A stretch of DNA of 64,000 nt, taken from positions 248,001-312,000 of the forward strand of contig VTEF01000001.1 in the NCBI GenBank assembly GCA_008180335.1. The letters are read 5' to 3'. The position numbers were made by a program, and so were the translations under genes. Source of the stretch: Priestia megaterium. Lineage in GTDB: Bacteria; Bacillota; Bacilli; Bacillales; Bacillaceae_H. Of the stretch, positions 1 through 9,283 are shown piece after piece. The notes under the pieces were generated by a model. It was not told the origin of the DNA. It saw only the letters and a program-made list of their open reading frames with translations, and did no database searches. Numbering within the stretch: position 1 is the stretch's first letter; the number at the start of each line of letters is the position of its first letter.

Positions 1-1
1 C

Positions 2-1111
2 TTATCATGGGGGCCATTAATTCATGGACATTCAAATGATCGTGTCGTTGAAGCAATAAAAAAGATAACAGAATCAGGGACAAGCTTTGGTGCGCCGACT
101 GTCATTGAAAATGAACTAGCAAAAGTAGTCATTTCACGTGTGCCATCTATTGAAATTGTTCGTATGGTGAGCTCAGGAACAGAAGCGACAATGAGTGCAC
201 TGCGCCTAGCTCGTGGGTATACAGGCCGTAATAAAATTTTAAAATTTGAAGGTTGTTATCATGGACACGGCGATTCACTGCTTATCAAAGCAGGTTCAGG
301 TGTAGCAACACTGGGATTACCGGATAGCCCAGGTGTTCCAGAGGGAACAGCTAAAAATACGATTACTGTTCCGTATAATGATTTAACAAGTGTCAAATAT
401 GCATTTGAGCAATTTGGAGAAGATATCGCTGGTGTCATTGTTGAACCAGTAGCTGGAAATATGGGTGTTGTCCCTCCTCAGCCAGGCTTTTTAGAGGGTT
501 TGCGTGATATCACAACTCAGTATGGCTCTGTTTTAATCTTTGATGAAGTGATGACAGGATTCCGAGTGGATTATAATTGTGCTCAAGGTTACTACAATGT
601 AACACCTGACTTAACATGCTTAGGTAAAGTAATTGGCGGTGGATTACCAGTAGGTGCATATGGTGGTAAAGCAGAGATTATGGAGCAAATTGCGCCAAGT
701 GGTCCAATCTATCAAGCAGGGACGTTATCCGGTAATCCTTTAGCGATGACAGCAGGGTATGAAACGTTAACACAGCTGACGCCACAGTCTTACCAAGAGT
801 TTGCACGTAAAGCAGATCGGTTAGAAGAAGGGTTGAAGGCAGCGGCTACAAAATATGATATTCCACATACGATTAACCGCGCTGGTTCAATGATTGGATT
901 TTTCTTCACAAATGAGCAAGTGGTTAATTATGAGAAGGCTAAAACATCTAATCTTGATTATTTTGCGGCTTATTATCGGGAAATGGCAAATGAAGGTATA
1001 TTTTTACCGCCTTCTCAGTTTGAAGGAATGTTTTTATCGACAGCGCATACTGATGCAGACATTGAATTTACAATCGCAGCGGCTGAAAAAGCCTTCTCAA
1101 CGTTACGCTAA
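2..1111 (+). CDS. hemL: glutamate-1-semialdehyde 2,1-aminomutase (5' truncated by window)
   Basis: PLP-dependent cytosolic enzyme that converts glutamate-1-semialdehyde to 5-aminolevulinate, the last step of the C5 route feeding heme synthesis. The frame is already open at base 2, so the gene starts upstream of the window; 369 residues are visible of about 430 usual for the family. Visible motifs: [14 protein letters not shown] (cofactor phosphate region), FDEVMTGFR (Asp contacting the pyridine nitrogen) and [16 protein letters not shown] holding the Schiff-base lysine. It is followed by a strong terminator and, as in B. subtilis, by spoVID. No frame damage is seen. Confidence 0.97.
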   Translation, partial: LSWGPLIHGHSNDRVVEAIKKITESGTSFGAPTVIENELAKVVISRVPSIEIVRMVSSGTEATMSALRLARGYTGRNKILKFEGCYHGHGDSLLIKAGSGVATLGLPDSPGVPEGTAKNTITVPYNDLTSVKYAFEQFGEDIAGVIVEPVAGNMGVVPPQPGFLEGLRDITTQYGSVLIFDEVMTGFRVDYNCAQGYYNVTPDLTCLGKVIGGGLPVGAYGGKAEIMEQIAPSGPIYQAGTLSGNPLAMTAGYETLTQLTPQSYQEFARKADRLEEGLKAAATKYDIPHTINRAGSMIGFFFTNEQVVNYEKAKTSNLDYFAAYYREMANEGIFLPPSQFEGMFLSTAHTDADIEFTIAAAEKAFSTLR

Positions 1112-1146
1112 ACACGATAGGTGTTTAGGGATAAAGGGTGTGCAAT

Positions 1147-1182
1147 AAAAAGCTTACGGGGAAACCGTAAGCTTTTTTATTT
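1147..1182 (+). terminator. rho-independent terminator of hemL
   Basis: Perfect 13-bp stem (1147-1159 with 1165-1177), 5-nt loop GGAAA, followed by a T-run. It lies 35 bp after the hemL stop codon and separates hem expression from the sporulation gene spoVID. Confidence 0.9.
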
Positions 1183-1187
1183 TAAAG

Positions 1188-1216
1188 ACATATTTCATTT
1201 CAATTATTCATACATC
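1188..1216 (+). promoter_or_regulatory. candidate sigma-E promoter of spoVID
   Basis: ACATATT (1188-1194), exactly 14 nt, then CATACATC (1209-1216). This fits the sigma-E pattern KMATATT-N14-CATACAHT with one mismatch in each box. B. subtilis spoVID is sigma-E dependent, which agrees. The start point would fall near 1223, giving a leader of about 40 nt. Confidence 0.6.
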
Positions 1217-1263
1217 TTTAATGACTACGCTATTTTACAGTGGAGTGGAAGGAGGAGAGCAAT

Positions 1264-2478
1264 TTGTCGCAGGATAATTTATCATGTCTGCGTTTTTCTG
1301 TAGAAGAATCAGTCTGGTTTCAAAAAGGACAGGAAGTGTCTCAGCTTTTATCAATCTCCTTAGAGCCTCAAGTGTCAATCCAAGAATATGATCAATATGT
1401 CTCCATTCGTGGGGCTTTATTATTAACAGGTGAATATGAAACGCACGAGGAAGAAGACCACTCGTTGCGCGAATATACGAATGAAAAACCAATACAGTCT
1501 ATCGCAGTTCGAGAAGACGGAACAGCGGAATTGGCTCATGAATTTCCTGTTGATATTACGATTCCAAAAAATCGTATTCAAAGTATTGAAGATGTCTATG
1601 TGTCTATTGATTTATTTGATTATGAATTACCCCAATCTAATTGTTTGCAGCTAATGGCAGATTTATCAATTACTGGCTTGTATGGGGAACAACAAAGTCA
1701 TGTTCGTGAAGAAGAATCATTAGCAAATGAGGAAAATACAGATGAAGTCGACTGGCTAGCAGCACTTGAAGCACAGGAAAAGAGAGCGCAAGAAGAGGTA
1801 GTACAGCAAGAAGAGGTAGTACAGAGAGAAGAGACAGTACAACAAGAAGAGGTAGTACAGCAAGAAGAGATAGTACAGGAAGAAGAGCGGCCAGCAGATA
1901 GTAAGCATGAGGAGTTAGAATTGGCATACCGGGAATCTCCTGCATTTGATGAAACCGTAAATGAGGTTAAAGAAGAGGAGAAAGAAGAAGAATCGGTACA
2001 AAATTATTTTTCTTCTGTCTTTCAAACAGAGCCGCGTAAAGACCCCGTTGTCGAATATGAAGAAGAAGTTTACGAGCCTTTTGAGGTAGAAGTGAAAAAA
2101 GAACAGCAGGAAGAAGAAAGAGAAAATAATGTTGTTGAACTTTTTCGAGCTCGCCAAGATGAATCAGACTGGTCAACAGAAGAAGATGATACTGTATCCT
2201 CCGAGGATGAAGAAGAAAATGAAATCATTGTTGAGTTTCGCAAAGAAGAAGATTCTGTGGAGAACCGAAGTGAAAATGCATTATATTTAACAAAGCTGTT
2301 TTCAAGAGAAGAAGAATCGTACGCTACGTGGAAATTATGTATTGTACAAAATGGGGATTCTCTTGATACGATAGCAGAGCGTTATCAAACAAATGTTCAA
2401 AACATTCTTCGTGCAAACAACTTAGAAGATGAGTATGAACTTGAGGAAGGGAGTATTTTAAATATTCCTGTCCGTTAA
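1264..2478 (+). CDS. spoVID: SpoVID, spore coat encasement protein with LysM domain
   Basis: Spore coat morphogenetic protein that drives coat encasement around the forespore and, in B. subtilis, works with SafA and SpoIVA. The N-terminal ~130 residues match the SpoVID N-domain (FSVEESVWFQKGQEV). A long Glu-rich, repeat-containing linker follows. The last ~48 residues are a LysM module (IVQNGDSLDTIAERY). The start is TTG 1264, because AAGGAGGAG at 1249-1257 sits 6 nt upstream and the protein then begins MSQDNLSCLRFSVEE; the upstream in-frame GTG at 1240 precedes the Shine-Dalgarno. 404 residues. ysxE follows, as in B. subtilis. Confidence 0.93.
   Translation: MSQDNLSCLRFSVEESVWFQKGQEVSQLLSISLEPQVSIQEYDQYVSIRGALLLTGEYETHEEEDHSLREYTNEKPIQSIAVREDGTAELAHEFPVDITIPKNRIQSIEDVYVSIDLFDYELPQSNCLQLMADLSITGLYGEQQSHVREEESLANEENTDEVDWLAALEAQEKRAQEEVVQQEEVVQREETVQQEEVVQQEEIVQEEERPADSKHEELELAYRESPAFDETVNEVKEEEKEEESVQNYFSSVFQTEPRKDPVVEYEEEVYEPFEVEVKKEQQEEERENNVVELFRARQDESDWSTEEDDTVSSEDEEENEIIVEFRKEEDSVENRSENALYLTKLFSREEESYATWKLCIVQNGDSLDTIAERYQTNVQNILRANNLEDEYELEEGSILNIPVR
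1789..1878 (+). repeat. in-frame 18-bp tandem repeats inside spoVID
   Basis: Five consecutive 18-bp units (unit form CAAGAAGAGGTAGTACAG; units 1, 2, 4 and 5 identical or one base apart, unit 3 diverged) encode repeated QEEVVQ in the acidic linker. Being in frame, unit number can vary without breaking the LysM domain. Confidence 0.85.
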
Positions 2479-2561
2479 CAGATAGCTAGCAATGCATAAA
2501 CTTAGTAATCGACGTGCTCAGACGACTCTGTGTTTAGGAGCATCATAGGAAAATAATAAGA

Positions 2562-2606
2562 AAAGAAAACAGTTTTGACGCATATAATGTCTTAACTGTT
2601 TTCTTT
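2562..2606 (+). other. perfect inverted repeat between spoVID and ysxE
   Basis: A 13-bp perfect stem (2562-2574 with 2594-2606) encloses a 19-nt loop and ends 8 nt before the ysxE Shine-Dalgarno. The 3' arm is T-rich but no long T-run follows. It may be a weak terminator, an attenuator, or an mRNA processing/stability hairpin. Confidence 0.5.
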
Positions 2607-2630
2607 ATGTACAAAAAAGGAGGTGTATAC

Positions 2631-3680
2631 ATGAAAGGAGCAGCTATTAATTATCATTCACTTTTACAACAATATCAGTTAGAAGTTGATTTTATAGAAG
2701 ACTACGGGAAAGTAAAAAAAGTATATACAAAAAACGGTGTATACGCATTAAAACAAGTTGAACATGAAGAAATAAGAAACTATGGATTTATTCAAACACT
2801 TCAAGTGCTTCAGCAGAAAGGCTGGATGGGATTTGTTCCTATTTATCAAACGAAACACAGGCAGCCAATTGTAACGGATCAAAAAAATGCTTATTATTTA
2901 ATGCCTTGGCTTCCGAATAACCCTACAGATGAGCGCGATATTCGCTATCACAAATTATTCCAAGAGTTAGCGAAGTTGCACGGGGCGTCAGTTCGTGAGG
3001 TAGATGTAAAAGAAGAAGATATTGAACAACATTATTCTACAATCAAAAAAACTTGGGAAGACAGACAGGAAGAATTAGAACAATATGTAATCGAGTGCGA
3101 AAAGAAAGTATATATGTCACCCTTTGAACTTCATTTTTGTACATTTTACTATGAAATGACAAGAGCGTTAGAGTTTGGATTTGGCAAATTAGATGACTGG
3201 AATACAGAAATGGAAGAGAAAGAGAAGATTCGGCTTGTCACCGTACACGGAAAGCTATCAGCGAAACATTTTGTGTATGATGAGAGAGGAAATGGCTTTT
3301 TTATTAATTTTGAGCAAGCGAAGGATGCGTCTCCAATTTATGATTTAGTTTCGTTTTATTTTCGGACGTTACGCACATACCCAGTAACAAGTTTTGATAG
3401 TTATGAATGGTTTGCGACGTATGAGAAACATTTTGCATTGAAAGAAGAAGAGCGGTTGCTTTTGCATAGTTATCTTGCTTTTCCAGAGCCTTTGTATCAA
3501 TGTGTCGTACAATACCGCCAAAACCATAGTAGTAGAACCGAACTTGAGCATATGCAATCATTAATAAGAGCCTATTGGCTGACAAAAAATATTGAACAGT
3601 TGAATATTAAAATCTTTGAAGTAGATCAGCAAAGAAAAATCGCAGCTGAAGCAGCTGCTCAAGCCCAAGCGAACGAATAA
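2631..3680 (+). CDS. ysxE: YsxE, CotS-family spore coat-associated protein (APH-like fold)
   Basis: Member of the CotS/YutH/YsxE group of spore coat proteins with an aminoglycoside-phosphotransferase/choline-kinase-like fold; no substrate is known. 349 residues. The kinase-like core is visible as VHGKLSAKHFVYDERG (degenerate Brenner motif) followed by FFINFEQAKDASPIYDL, where the usual catalytic and metal-binding Asp residues are replaced, suggesting a pseudokinase. The start is ATG 2631, because AAAAAAGGAGGTG at 2614-2625 precedes it; the upstream in-frame ATG at 2607 overlaps the Shine-Dalgarno. The C-terminus is Ala/Gln-rich. It sits 3' of spoVID as in B. subtilis. Confidence 0.85.
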   Translation: MKGAAINYHSLLQQYQLEVDFIEDYGKVKKVYTKNGVYALKQVEHEEIRNYGFIQTLQVLQQKGWMGFVPIYQTKHRQPIVTDQKNAYYLMPWLPNNPTDERDIRYHKLFQELAKLHGASVREVDVKEEDIEQHYSTIKKTWEDRQEELEQYVIECEKKVYMSPFELHFCTFYYEMTRALEFGFGKLDDWNTEMEEKEKIRLVTVHGKLSAKHFVYDERGNGFFINFEQAKDASPIYDLVSFYFRTLRTYPVTSFDSYEWFATYEKHFALKEEERLLLHSYLAFPEPLYQCVVQYRQNHSSRTELEHMQSLIRAYWLTKNIEQLNIKIFEVDQQRKIAAEAAAQAQANE

Positions 3681-3697
3681 ATCGTTTGGGCTGTTTA
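3662..3697 (+). terminator. hairpin terminating ysxE, convergent with the next gene
   Basis: An 11-bp stem with one G-U pair (3662-3672 with 3682-3692) overlaps the ysxE stop codon and is followed by a short T-rich tract. It lies between two convergent genes and may serve both. Confidence 0.6.
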
Positions 3698-3892
3698 CAT
3701 CCATTCTAAATAAAGAGCAATGGTGACTAATGCAAAGAGAGCTAATAAAAAGACATCAAATGTAGTGGGGAAAAACAGTGTGCGAATTCCTTGGATTATG
3801 GTTAATGGGATAATAAATTGTGCACATGCTGCCCCGACATTTTTTATCCAGCGCTGCATTTGATAAGAGTTGAAATTTAGTCGTTTTTTCAT
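3695..3892 (-). CDS. small membrane protein, 65 aa
   Basis: Short protein starting MKKRLNFNSYQMQRWIK, then two hydrophobic stretches (about residues 22-42 and 45-63) separated by FFPTTFD, so probably two membrane passes with a basic cytoplasmic N-terminus. The start is the ATG at 3892-3890: GGAGAGGAG at 3912-3904 precedes it, and the longer frame from 3913 would put the Shine-Dalgarno inside the gene. B. subtilis has a small gene of similar length (yszA) at this ysxE-valS junction, and I suspect this is its counterpart. Function unknown. Confidence 0.7.
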   Translation of the reverse strand: MKKRLNFNSYQMQRWIKNVGAACAQFIIPLTIIQGIRTLFFPTTFDVFLLALFALVTIALYLEWM

Positions 3893-4064
3893 AATTAAAA
3901 TTCTCCTCTCCATAGGCGTACTATTGGCTAATATAGTGTATGAAGAGAGCGATATATGCGTTCAGATTTTTAATAAACTACTAATATTATTAGTATAGAA
4001 CGAAAAATAGTAGGCCAGAAAATGAAGTTATATGAATATAATCATAAAAAAATGGAGAAGATTA

Positions 4065-4092
4065 TTGACGATTCAATATTTTTTCATATAGT
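4065..4092 (+). promoter_or_regulatory. sigma-A-type promoter of the valS leader
   Basis: TTGACG (4065-4070), 16-nt spacer, TATAGT (4087-4092). An overlapping TATAAT at 4092-4097 would give a poor 21-nt spacer. Transcription would begin near 4100, at the start of the T-box leader. Confidence 0.6.
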
Positions 4093-4099
4093 ATAATTA

Positions 4100-4503
4100 A
4101 GAGAATCTCATACATAAATACAGTGAATAGGAAGAGTACAAGGGAGAGCGCCTTCAGAGAGAGAAATCATTAGCTGTGAGATTTCTTAGGAATGCCAACT
4201 TGGAATGTCGCCTATGAGTAGCTTTTTTGAACAGAAAAGATTCTAAGTAGAAGAAGCCGGTTAATCGACCGTTATGAAATGAAGTGTATAGATTTATCCC
4301 GCTTTAACGGGCGGTGAGTTCCTCGTCTTAAAATCAATAGAGAGGACAACAGCCTGTAAAAGTCTGATTGGTTTAACTAACAGTCAGTATGGAGGGAGCT
4401 CTTGCTGATTAAAGTTTCACTTTATCAATGGATAAGTCTATAAAAAAAGGTGGTACCGCGAAATCAACTCCTTTCGTCCTTTTAAGGAAGAGGGAGTTTT
4501 TTT
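4100..4503 (+). promoter_or_regulatory. T-box riboswitch controlling valS
   Basis: The leader carries the conserved T-box AAGGTGGTACCGCG (4448-4461) followed by a terminator (AACTCC 4466-4471 with GGAGTT 4493-4498, then a T-run). Upstream are Stem I sequences (AGAGAGAG loop near 4160; likely specifier GTC, valine, at 4207-4209) and Stem II elements (AGTAGAAGAAGCCGG and CCGTTATGAAATGAAG). Uncharged tRNA-Val should stabilise the antiterminator and allow valS transcription. The leader is longer than usual because 130 nt sit in the loop of the helix 4287-4299/4430-4442 (see the repeat at 4300). Confidence 0.9.
4300..4429 (+). repeat. repetitive intergenic element inside the T-box leader (copy A)
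   Basis: The DNA between the two arms of the helix TATAGATTTATCC/GGATAAGTCTATA resembles other intergenic copies in this window. It contains TAACTAACAGTCAGT (4374-4388), CTGATT (4405-4410) and AAAGTTTCACTTTAT (4411-4425), matching the element at 44158-44292 in order and spacing. It also has small hairpins CCCG/CGGG (4298-4311) and TCCTC/GAGGA. I read it as an element inserted in, or grown from, a structurally tolerant loop. Confidence 0.6.
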
Positions 4504-4572
4504 ATGTTTATGATACCATTCATGTATGTAACTGCATGTGAATGAAAATTATATTTTTACTGGAGGTACATT

Positions 4573-7215
4573 ATGTCAGAAAAAGAAGTGACACTTTCAA
4601 CAAAATATGATCCAAAAGCTGTTGAAGAAAATCGTTATCAATACTGGTTAGATGGTAAGTTTTTTGAAGCAATGAATGACGCTGAAAAAGAACCATATAC
4701 CATTGTTATTCCCCCACCAAACGTAACAGGGAAACTGCATCTAGGCCACGCTTGGGATACGACACTGCAAGATATTTTAACGCGTATGAAGCGTATGCAA
4801 GGTTATGATGTTCTGTGGCTTCCTGGCATGGACCATGCTGGAATTGCAACACAAGCAAAAGTAGAAGAGAAGCTTCGTAAAGAAGGTAAAAGCCGCTATG
4901 ATTTAGGACGTGAAAATTTTGTAGCAGAAACATGGAAATGGAAAGAAGAATATGCAAGCTTTATTCGTCAGCAGTGGGCAAAACTCGGGCTTGGTTTAGA
5001 TTATTCTCGTGAACGTTTCACATTAGATGAGGGTTTATCAAAAGCAGTACGTGAAGTATTCGTAACACTTTATAAAAAAGGTCTTATTTACCGCGGTGAA
5101 TATATTATTAACTGGGATCCAGCAACGAAAACAGCTCTTTCAGATATTGAAGTAATTTATAAAGATGTTCAAGGGGCTTTTTACCATATGCGTTATCCAT
5201 TAGCAGATGGCTCTGGGTACATCGAAATTGCTACAACTCGACCTGAAACAATGCTTGGTGATACAGCAGTAGCGGTTCATCCAGAAGATGAACGTTACAA
5301 ACATTTAATCGGAAAAACAGTTGTTTTACCAATTGTTGGGCGTGAAATCCCAATCGTCGGTGATGACTATGTAGACATGGAGTTTGGTTCAGGAGCGGTT
5401 AAAATCACACCAGCCCATGACCCGAATGATTTTGAAATTGGTAACCGCCATAATCTTGAGCGTATTCTTGTGATGAATCAGGATGGCACGATGAATGATA
5501 AAGCTGGTAAGTATGAAGGCATGGATCGATTTGAATGCCGTAAACAAATTGTAAAAGACTTACAAGAAGCAGGCGTATTATTTAACATCGAAGACCATAT
5601 GCATTCAGTGGGACACAGTGAACGTAGCGGCGCTGTTGTTGAACCTTATTTGTCTACACAATGGTTTGTCAAAATGCAACCGTTAGCTGAGAAAGCTGTT
5701 GAATTACAAAAGAGTGAAGAGAAAGTAAACTTTGTACCCGACCGTTTTGAGAAAACCTATTTACACTGGATGGAAAATATCCGCGATTGGTGTATTTCTC
5801 GTCAATTATGGTGGGGGCATCGCATACCGGCTTGGTACCATAAAGAAACTGGCGAAATATATGTTGATCATGAGCCTCCAGCAGATCTTGAAAACTGGGA
5901 ACAAGATTCAGATGTATTAGATACATGGTTTAGTTCTGCTTTATGGCCATTTTCAACAATGGGATGGCCAGATGTCGAGTCTCTTGATTTTCAACGTTAT
6001 TACCCGACGAATGTTCTAGTAACAGGTTATGATATTATTTTCTTCTGGGTGTCACGTATGATTTTCCAAGGTCTTGAATTTACAGGGAAACGTCCATTTG
6101 ACAATGTATTAATTCATGGGTTAGTTCGCGATGAACAAGGTCGTAAGATGAGTAAATCATTAGGTAATGGTGTTGATCCAATGGAAGTTATTGAGAAATA
6201 CGGTGCTGATTCACTTCGTTATTTCTTATCAACAGGAAGTTCACCAGGCCAAGATTTACGTTTTAGCTTTGAAAAAGTAGAAGCAACATGGAACTTTGCG
6301 AATAAAATCTGGAATGCTTCTCGTTTTGCCTTAATGAACATGAATGGTATTACATTTGAAGAGCTAGATTTGTCAGGTGAAAAATCAGTTGCAGACAAAT
6401 GGATTTTAACGCGTCTAAATGAAACGATCGAACATGTTACAAAACTAGCAGATAAATATGAATTTGGTGAAGTAGGGCGCGTTCTTTACAATTTCATCTG
6501 GGATGATTTCTGTGATTGGTATATTGAAATGGCAAAATTACCTCTTTATGGTGAAGATGAAGCGGCGAAAAAGACAACTCGTTCAATTTTAGCATATGTA
6601 TTAGACAACACAATGCGACTTTTACATCCATTTATGCCGTTTATTACCGAGGAAATTTGGCAAAGCCTGCCGCATGAAGGCGAATCAATTACTGTTGCAA
6701 AATGGCCGACAGTACGCGAAGAATTATCAGATAAGGAAGCGGCGAATGAAATGCGCTTGCTTGTTGATATCATCCGTTCTGTCCGTAATATTCGTGCGGA
6801 AGTGAATACGCCAATGAGCAAACAAGTCAAATTGTTTATTAAAGCAAAAGATGCGCAAGTTGAAGCGCAGCTAGAGAAAAACCGTGCATATGTAGAACGT
6901 TTCTGTAATCCAAGTGAGTTAATCATTTCTACAGATATCACGTTAGAAGAAAAAGCAATGACTTCTGTTGTAACAGGCGCAGAATTAATTTTACCGCTTG
7001 AAGGGTTAATCAATATTGACGAAGAAATTGCTCGTTTAGAAAAAGAGTACGACAAGTTAAATAAAGAAGTAGAACGTGTGCAGAAGAAATTAAGCAATCA
7101 AGGATTTACTGCAAAAGCACCGGCACAAGTAGTAGAGGAAGAACGTAGAAAAGAGCAAGATTATATTGAAAAACGTGAAGCGGTACAGTCTCGTATTGCA
7201 GAATTACGTGGATAA
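4573..7215 (+). CDS. valS: valyl-tRNA synthetase
   Basis: Class I synthetase that charges tRNA-Val in the cytosol, with editing of mischarged threonine. 880 residues, the usual Bacillus length. The HIGH signature is seen as HLGHAWDTT (about residues 56-64), [12 protein letters not shown] near residue 524, the editing domain around [17 protein letters not shown], and a C-terminal coiled coil ([19 protein letters not shown]) typical of ValRS. The start is ATG 4573 with CTGGAGGTAC just upstream. Regulated by the T-box leader. A terminator follows before folC. Confidence 0.98.
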   Translation: MSEKEVTLSTKYDPKAVEENRYQYWLDGKFFEAMNDAEKEPYTIVIPPPNVTGKLHLGHAWDTTLQDILTRMKRMQGYDVLWLPGMDHAGIATQAKVEEKLRKEGKSRYDLGRENFVAETWKWKEEYASFIRQQWAKLGLGLDYSRERFTLDEGLSKAVREVFVTLYKKGLIYRGEYIINWDPATKTALSDIEVIYKDVQGAFYHMRYPLADGSGYIEIATTRPETMLGDTAVAVHPEDERYKHLIGKTVVLPIVGREIPIVGDDYVDMEFGSGAVKITPAHDPNDFEIGNRHNLERILVMNQDGTMNDKAGKYEGMDRFECRKQIVKDLQEAGVLFNIEDHMHSVGHSERSGAVVEPYLSTQWFVKMQPLAEKAVELQKSEEKVNFVPDRFEKTYLHWMENIRDWCISRQLWWGHRIPAWYHKETGEIYVDHEPPADLENWEQDSDVLDTWFSSALWPFSTMGWPDVESLDFQRYYPTNVLVTGYDIIFFWVSRMIFQGLEFTGKRPFDNVLIHGLVRDEQGRKMSKSLGNGVDPMEVIEKYGADSLRYFLSTGSSPGQDLRFSFEKVEATWNFANKIWNASRFALMNMNGITFEELDLSGEKSVADKWILTRLNETIEHVTKLADKYEFGEVGRVLYNFIWDDFCDWYIEMAKLPLYGEDEAAKKTTRSILAYVLDNTMRLLHPFMPFITEEIWQSLPHEGESITVAKWPTVREELSDKEAANEMRLLVDIIRSVRNIRAEVNTPMSKQVKLFIKAKDAQVEAQLEKNRAYVERFCNPSELIISTDITLEEKAMTSVVTGAELILPLEGLINIDEEIARLEKEYDKLNKEVERVQKKLSNQGFTAKAPAQVVEEERRKEQDYIEKREAVQSRIAELRG

Positions 7216-7221
7216 TAAAAG

Positions 7222-7258
7222 AGAAGAGCGTTGCTTGTATAGCAGCGCTCTTTCTTTA
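7222..7258 (+). terminator. terminator after valS
   Basis: An 11-bp stem with one G-U pair (7224-7234 with 7242-7252), followed by TTTCTTTA. It starts 7 bp after the valS stop. folC is only about 40 bp further, so folC may depend partly on readthrough. Confidence 0.8.
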
Positions 7259-7298
7259 TATAATGAGGATAATGTAGAAAAGAAAGGTGAACGAGAAT

Positions 7299-8597
7299 AT
7301 GATTACAACATATGAAGAAGCGCTTAACTGGATTCATAAGCGACTTCGATTTGGCATTAAGCCAGGGTTGGAACGGATGAAATGGATGTTAGAGCAATTA
7401 GATCACCCAGAGCAAAATATAAAAGCTATTCATGTTGCAGGGACGAACGGAAAAGGTTCGACGGTAGCCTATATGCGTTATATGTTACAAGAGGCTGGTT
7501 ATCAAGTTGGGACTTTCACATCTCCATATATTGAGACATTTAATGAACGGATTAGTGTAAATGGCGTTCCAATTACAGACGAAGAAATGACGAATCTTGT
7601 TCAGGAGGTAAAAGGCGTTGTTGAGAGAGTTGAACAAACATCGCTTGGAGCTGCAACTGAGTTTGAAGTGATTACATTAATATTCTTTCTTTACTTTGGT
7701 TATCACAAAAAAGTAGATTATGTGTTAGTTGAAACAGGTCTTGGCGGCCGATATGATTCTACTAACGTTGTTCAGCCGCTGTTAACCATTATTACTAATA
7801 TTGGGTTTGATCATATGGGGATTTTAGGTGAAACAGTAGAAGAAATTGCTGCTGAAAAAGCAGGAATTATAAAGGAGCGCATACCACTCATTACAGCAGT
7901 TGAGCAAGCGGAAGCACTGAATGTCATTGAACGAATTGCATATGATCAACAAGCGGAAATCTCTGTCTTAGGACAAGAATTTCAAATTGAACAATATGAA
8001 TCTGTTGAAGATGGGGAATGCTTTACTTTATTAACACCCTTTGGAACCCTTCCGTCTTTAAAGCTATCGATGTTTGGGTATCATCAAGTGAAAAATGCAT
8101 CAATAGCGACAATGGCTATTCAATCTCTGCGTCAGGCAAATGAAGTGATAATTTCAGATGAGCAGATTGCAAAGGGACTTGAAACAACAAAATGGATTGG
8201 GCGTTTTGAAACGATGAGTCAACATCCACTAACCATTATTGATGGGGCACACAATGCCGAAGGCATTGACAGTTTGCTGTCGACCCTTCGTCTTCATTAT
8301 GAACAAAAGCGTATTCACTTTGTGTTTAGCTGCCTCAATGATAAAAATGCTCAACAAATGGTCAATGACCTTGAGGCAATGGCTTCTACTATTACCTTTA
8401 CATCATTTGAATTTCCACGAGCGTACTCTGGGCAGGAACTATATGAACTAAGCGAACATCCTCGTAAGCATGTGAATGAACAATGGAAAGAAGCGGTTAT
8501 CGAAGTGAAAAACCGGATAAAAAGTGAGAATGAAATGCTAGTTATCACGGGCTCGCTCTATTTTATTTCTGAAGTCAGGTCGTTTCTATTAAGCTAG
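7299..8597 (+). CDS. folC: folylpolyglutamate synthase / dihydrofolate synthase
   Basis: ATP-dependent Mur-ligase-type enzyme that adds glutamate to dihydropteroate and polyglutamylates folates, keeping folate cofactors in the cell. 432 residues. Visible: P-loop HVAGTNGKGSTVAYMR, TFTSPYIETFNERISVNG, ETGLGGRYDSTNVV, and the Mur-ligase DGAHNAEGI in the C-terminal domain. The start is ATG 7299 with GAAAGGTG at 7282-7289; an upstream in-frame GTG lies within the Shine-Dalgarno. It follows valS as in B. subtilis. Confidence 0.96.
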   Translation: MITTYEEALNWIHKRLRFGIKPGLERMKWMLEQLDHPEQNIKAIHVAGTNGKGSTVAYMRYMLQEAGYQVGTFTSPYIETFNERISVNGVPITDEEMTNLVQEVKGVVERVEQTSLGAATEFEVITLIFFLYFGYHKKVDYVLVETGLGGRYDSTNVVQPLLTIITNIGFDHMGILGETVEEIAAEKAGIIKERIPLITAVEQAEALNVIERIAYDQQAEISVLGQEFQIEQYESVEDGECFTLLTPFGTLPSLKLSMFGYHQVKNASIATMAIQSLRQANEVIISDEQIAKGLETTKWIGRFETMSQHPLTIIDGAHNAEGIDSLLSTLRLHYEQKRIHFVFSCLNDKNAQQMVNDLEAMASTITFTSFEFPRAYSGQELYELSEHPRKHVNEQWKEAVIEVKNRIKSENEMLVITGSLYFISEVRSFLLS

Positions 8598-8622
8598 AAC
8601 GACTTGTTCAAAGTATTGTCAC

Positions 8623-8651
8623 TTTCACCTCATGAAACAGTGAGATATAAT
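8623..8651 (+). promoter_or_regulatory. candidate sigma-A promoter for the DUF420 gene
   Basis: TTTCAC (8623-8628), 17-nt spacer, perfect TATAAT (8646-8651). It lies in the folC-DUF420 gap, 31 bp before the start codon. Confidence 0.55.
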
Positions 8652-8682
8652 GAACATATAAATTTACAAGGAGATTGTTATA

Positions 8683-9240
8683 ATGAACAAGAAGAATGAA
8701 AATAATCTGCCGACATCTAATAAAAACTATACAGGAATCATTCTTACTGTTTCACTGATTGCCAATGTTATTATTTTGGCTTTGTTTTTTTCGCCTATCG
8801 GCTATCAAGGTGAAGTAAAGTTTGACCTTACTATCTTCCCAAGGTTAAATGCGATTTTAAATAGTTTTACGTTCATATTTTTAGTGGCTGCACTTATTTC
8901 GATTTTTAAGAAGAATATAAACGCTCATAGAGGCTTTATTTTAGCAGCTTTTACGTCCACTCTTGTGTTTCTTGTTTCTTATTTGACATTTCATTACATG
9001 TCTACTGAAATAGCAACATTTGGAGGAGAAGGAATTATTCGTCCAATTTACTTTTTTATCTTAATTACTCATAGCTTTTTAGCAGCCGTTGTTGTTCCTT
9101 TAGCATTATTTGCCCTCGTTTGGGGTTGGACGATGCAAGTAGAGAAACATAAGAAAATTGTAAGATGGACAATGCCGATCTGGCTTTATGTCAGTTTTAC
9201 AGGAGTAATTGTTTATCTATTCATGGCTCCTTATTATTAA
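8683..9240 (+). CDS. DUF420 (CtaM/YozB-like) membrane protein
   Basis: 185-residue integral membrane protein with about five hydrophobic segments (around residues 18-36, 56-75, 84-103, 123-146 and 158-180). It carries the spaced histidines of the DUF420 family: HRGF, FHYMST, THSFLAA and EKHKKIVRWTMPIWLYVS. DUF420 proteins include S. aureus CtaM, needed to assemble a heme-copper terminal oxidase, and B. subtilis YozB; a role in oxidase maturation is inferred from the family only. RBS CAAGGAGAT upstream of ATG 8683. Its own promoter and terminator suggest a single-gene unit. It is an extra gene relative to the B. subtilis folC-comC junction. Confidence 0.8.
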   Translation: MNKKNENNLPTSNKNYTGIILTVSLIANVIILALFFSPIGYQGEVKFDLTIFPRLNAILNSFTFIFLVAALISIFKKNINAHRGFILAAFTSTLVFLVSYLTFHYMSTEIATFGGEGIIRPIYFFILITHSFLAAVVVPLALFALVWGWTMQVEKHKKIVRWTMPIWLYVSFTGVIVYLFMAPYY

Positions 9241-9242
9241 GC

Positions 9243-9283
9243 AAAGAAAAACCGCTTGCCGACGCTAGCGGTTTTTCTTTTGA
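9243..9283 (+). terminator. terminator after the DUF420 gene
   Basis: A perfect 14-bp stem (9243-9256 with 9267-9280) with a 10-nt loop; the 3' arm carries T5-C-T4. It begins 3 bp after the stop codon. Confidence 0.9.

Noticed and set aside
1670-2176. Minus-strand open frames opposite spoVID
   Set aside because: They mirror the Glu-rich repeat (GAA/GAG read as TTC/CTC) and have no ribosome binding site; shadows of a real gene.
2577-2588. TTGACG and TATAAT in the spoVID-ysxE hairpin loop
   Set aside because: The two boxes nearly touch, so they cannot form a promoter.
6546-7097. 183-codon minus-strand frame inside valS
   Set aside because: Shadow of the conserved ValRS C-terminal region; no RBS.
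8616-8651. TTGTCA (8616-8621) as -35 for the DUF420 gene
   Set aside because: Spacing to TATAAT is 24 nt; TTTCAC at 17 nt is preferred.
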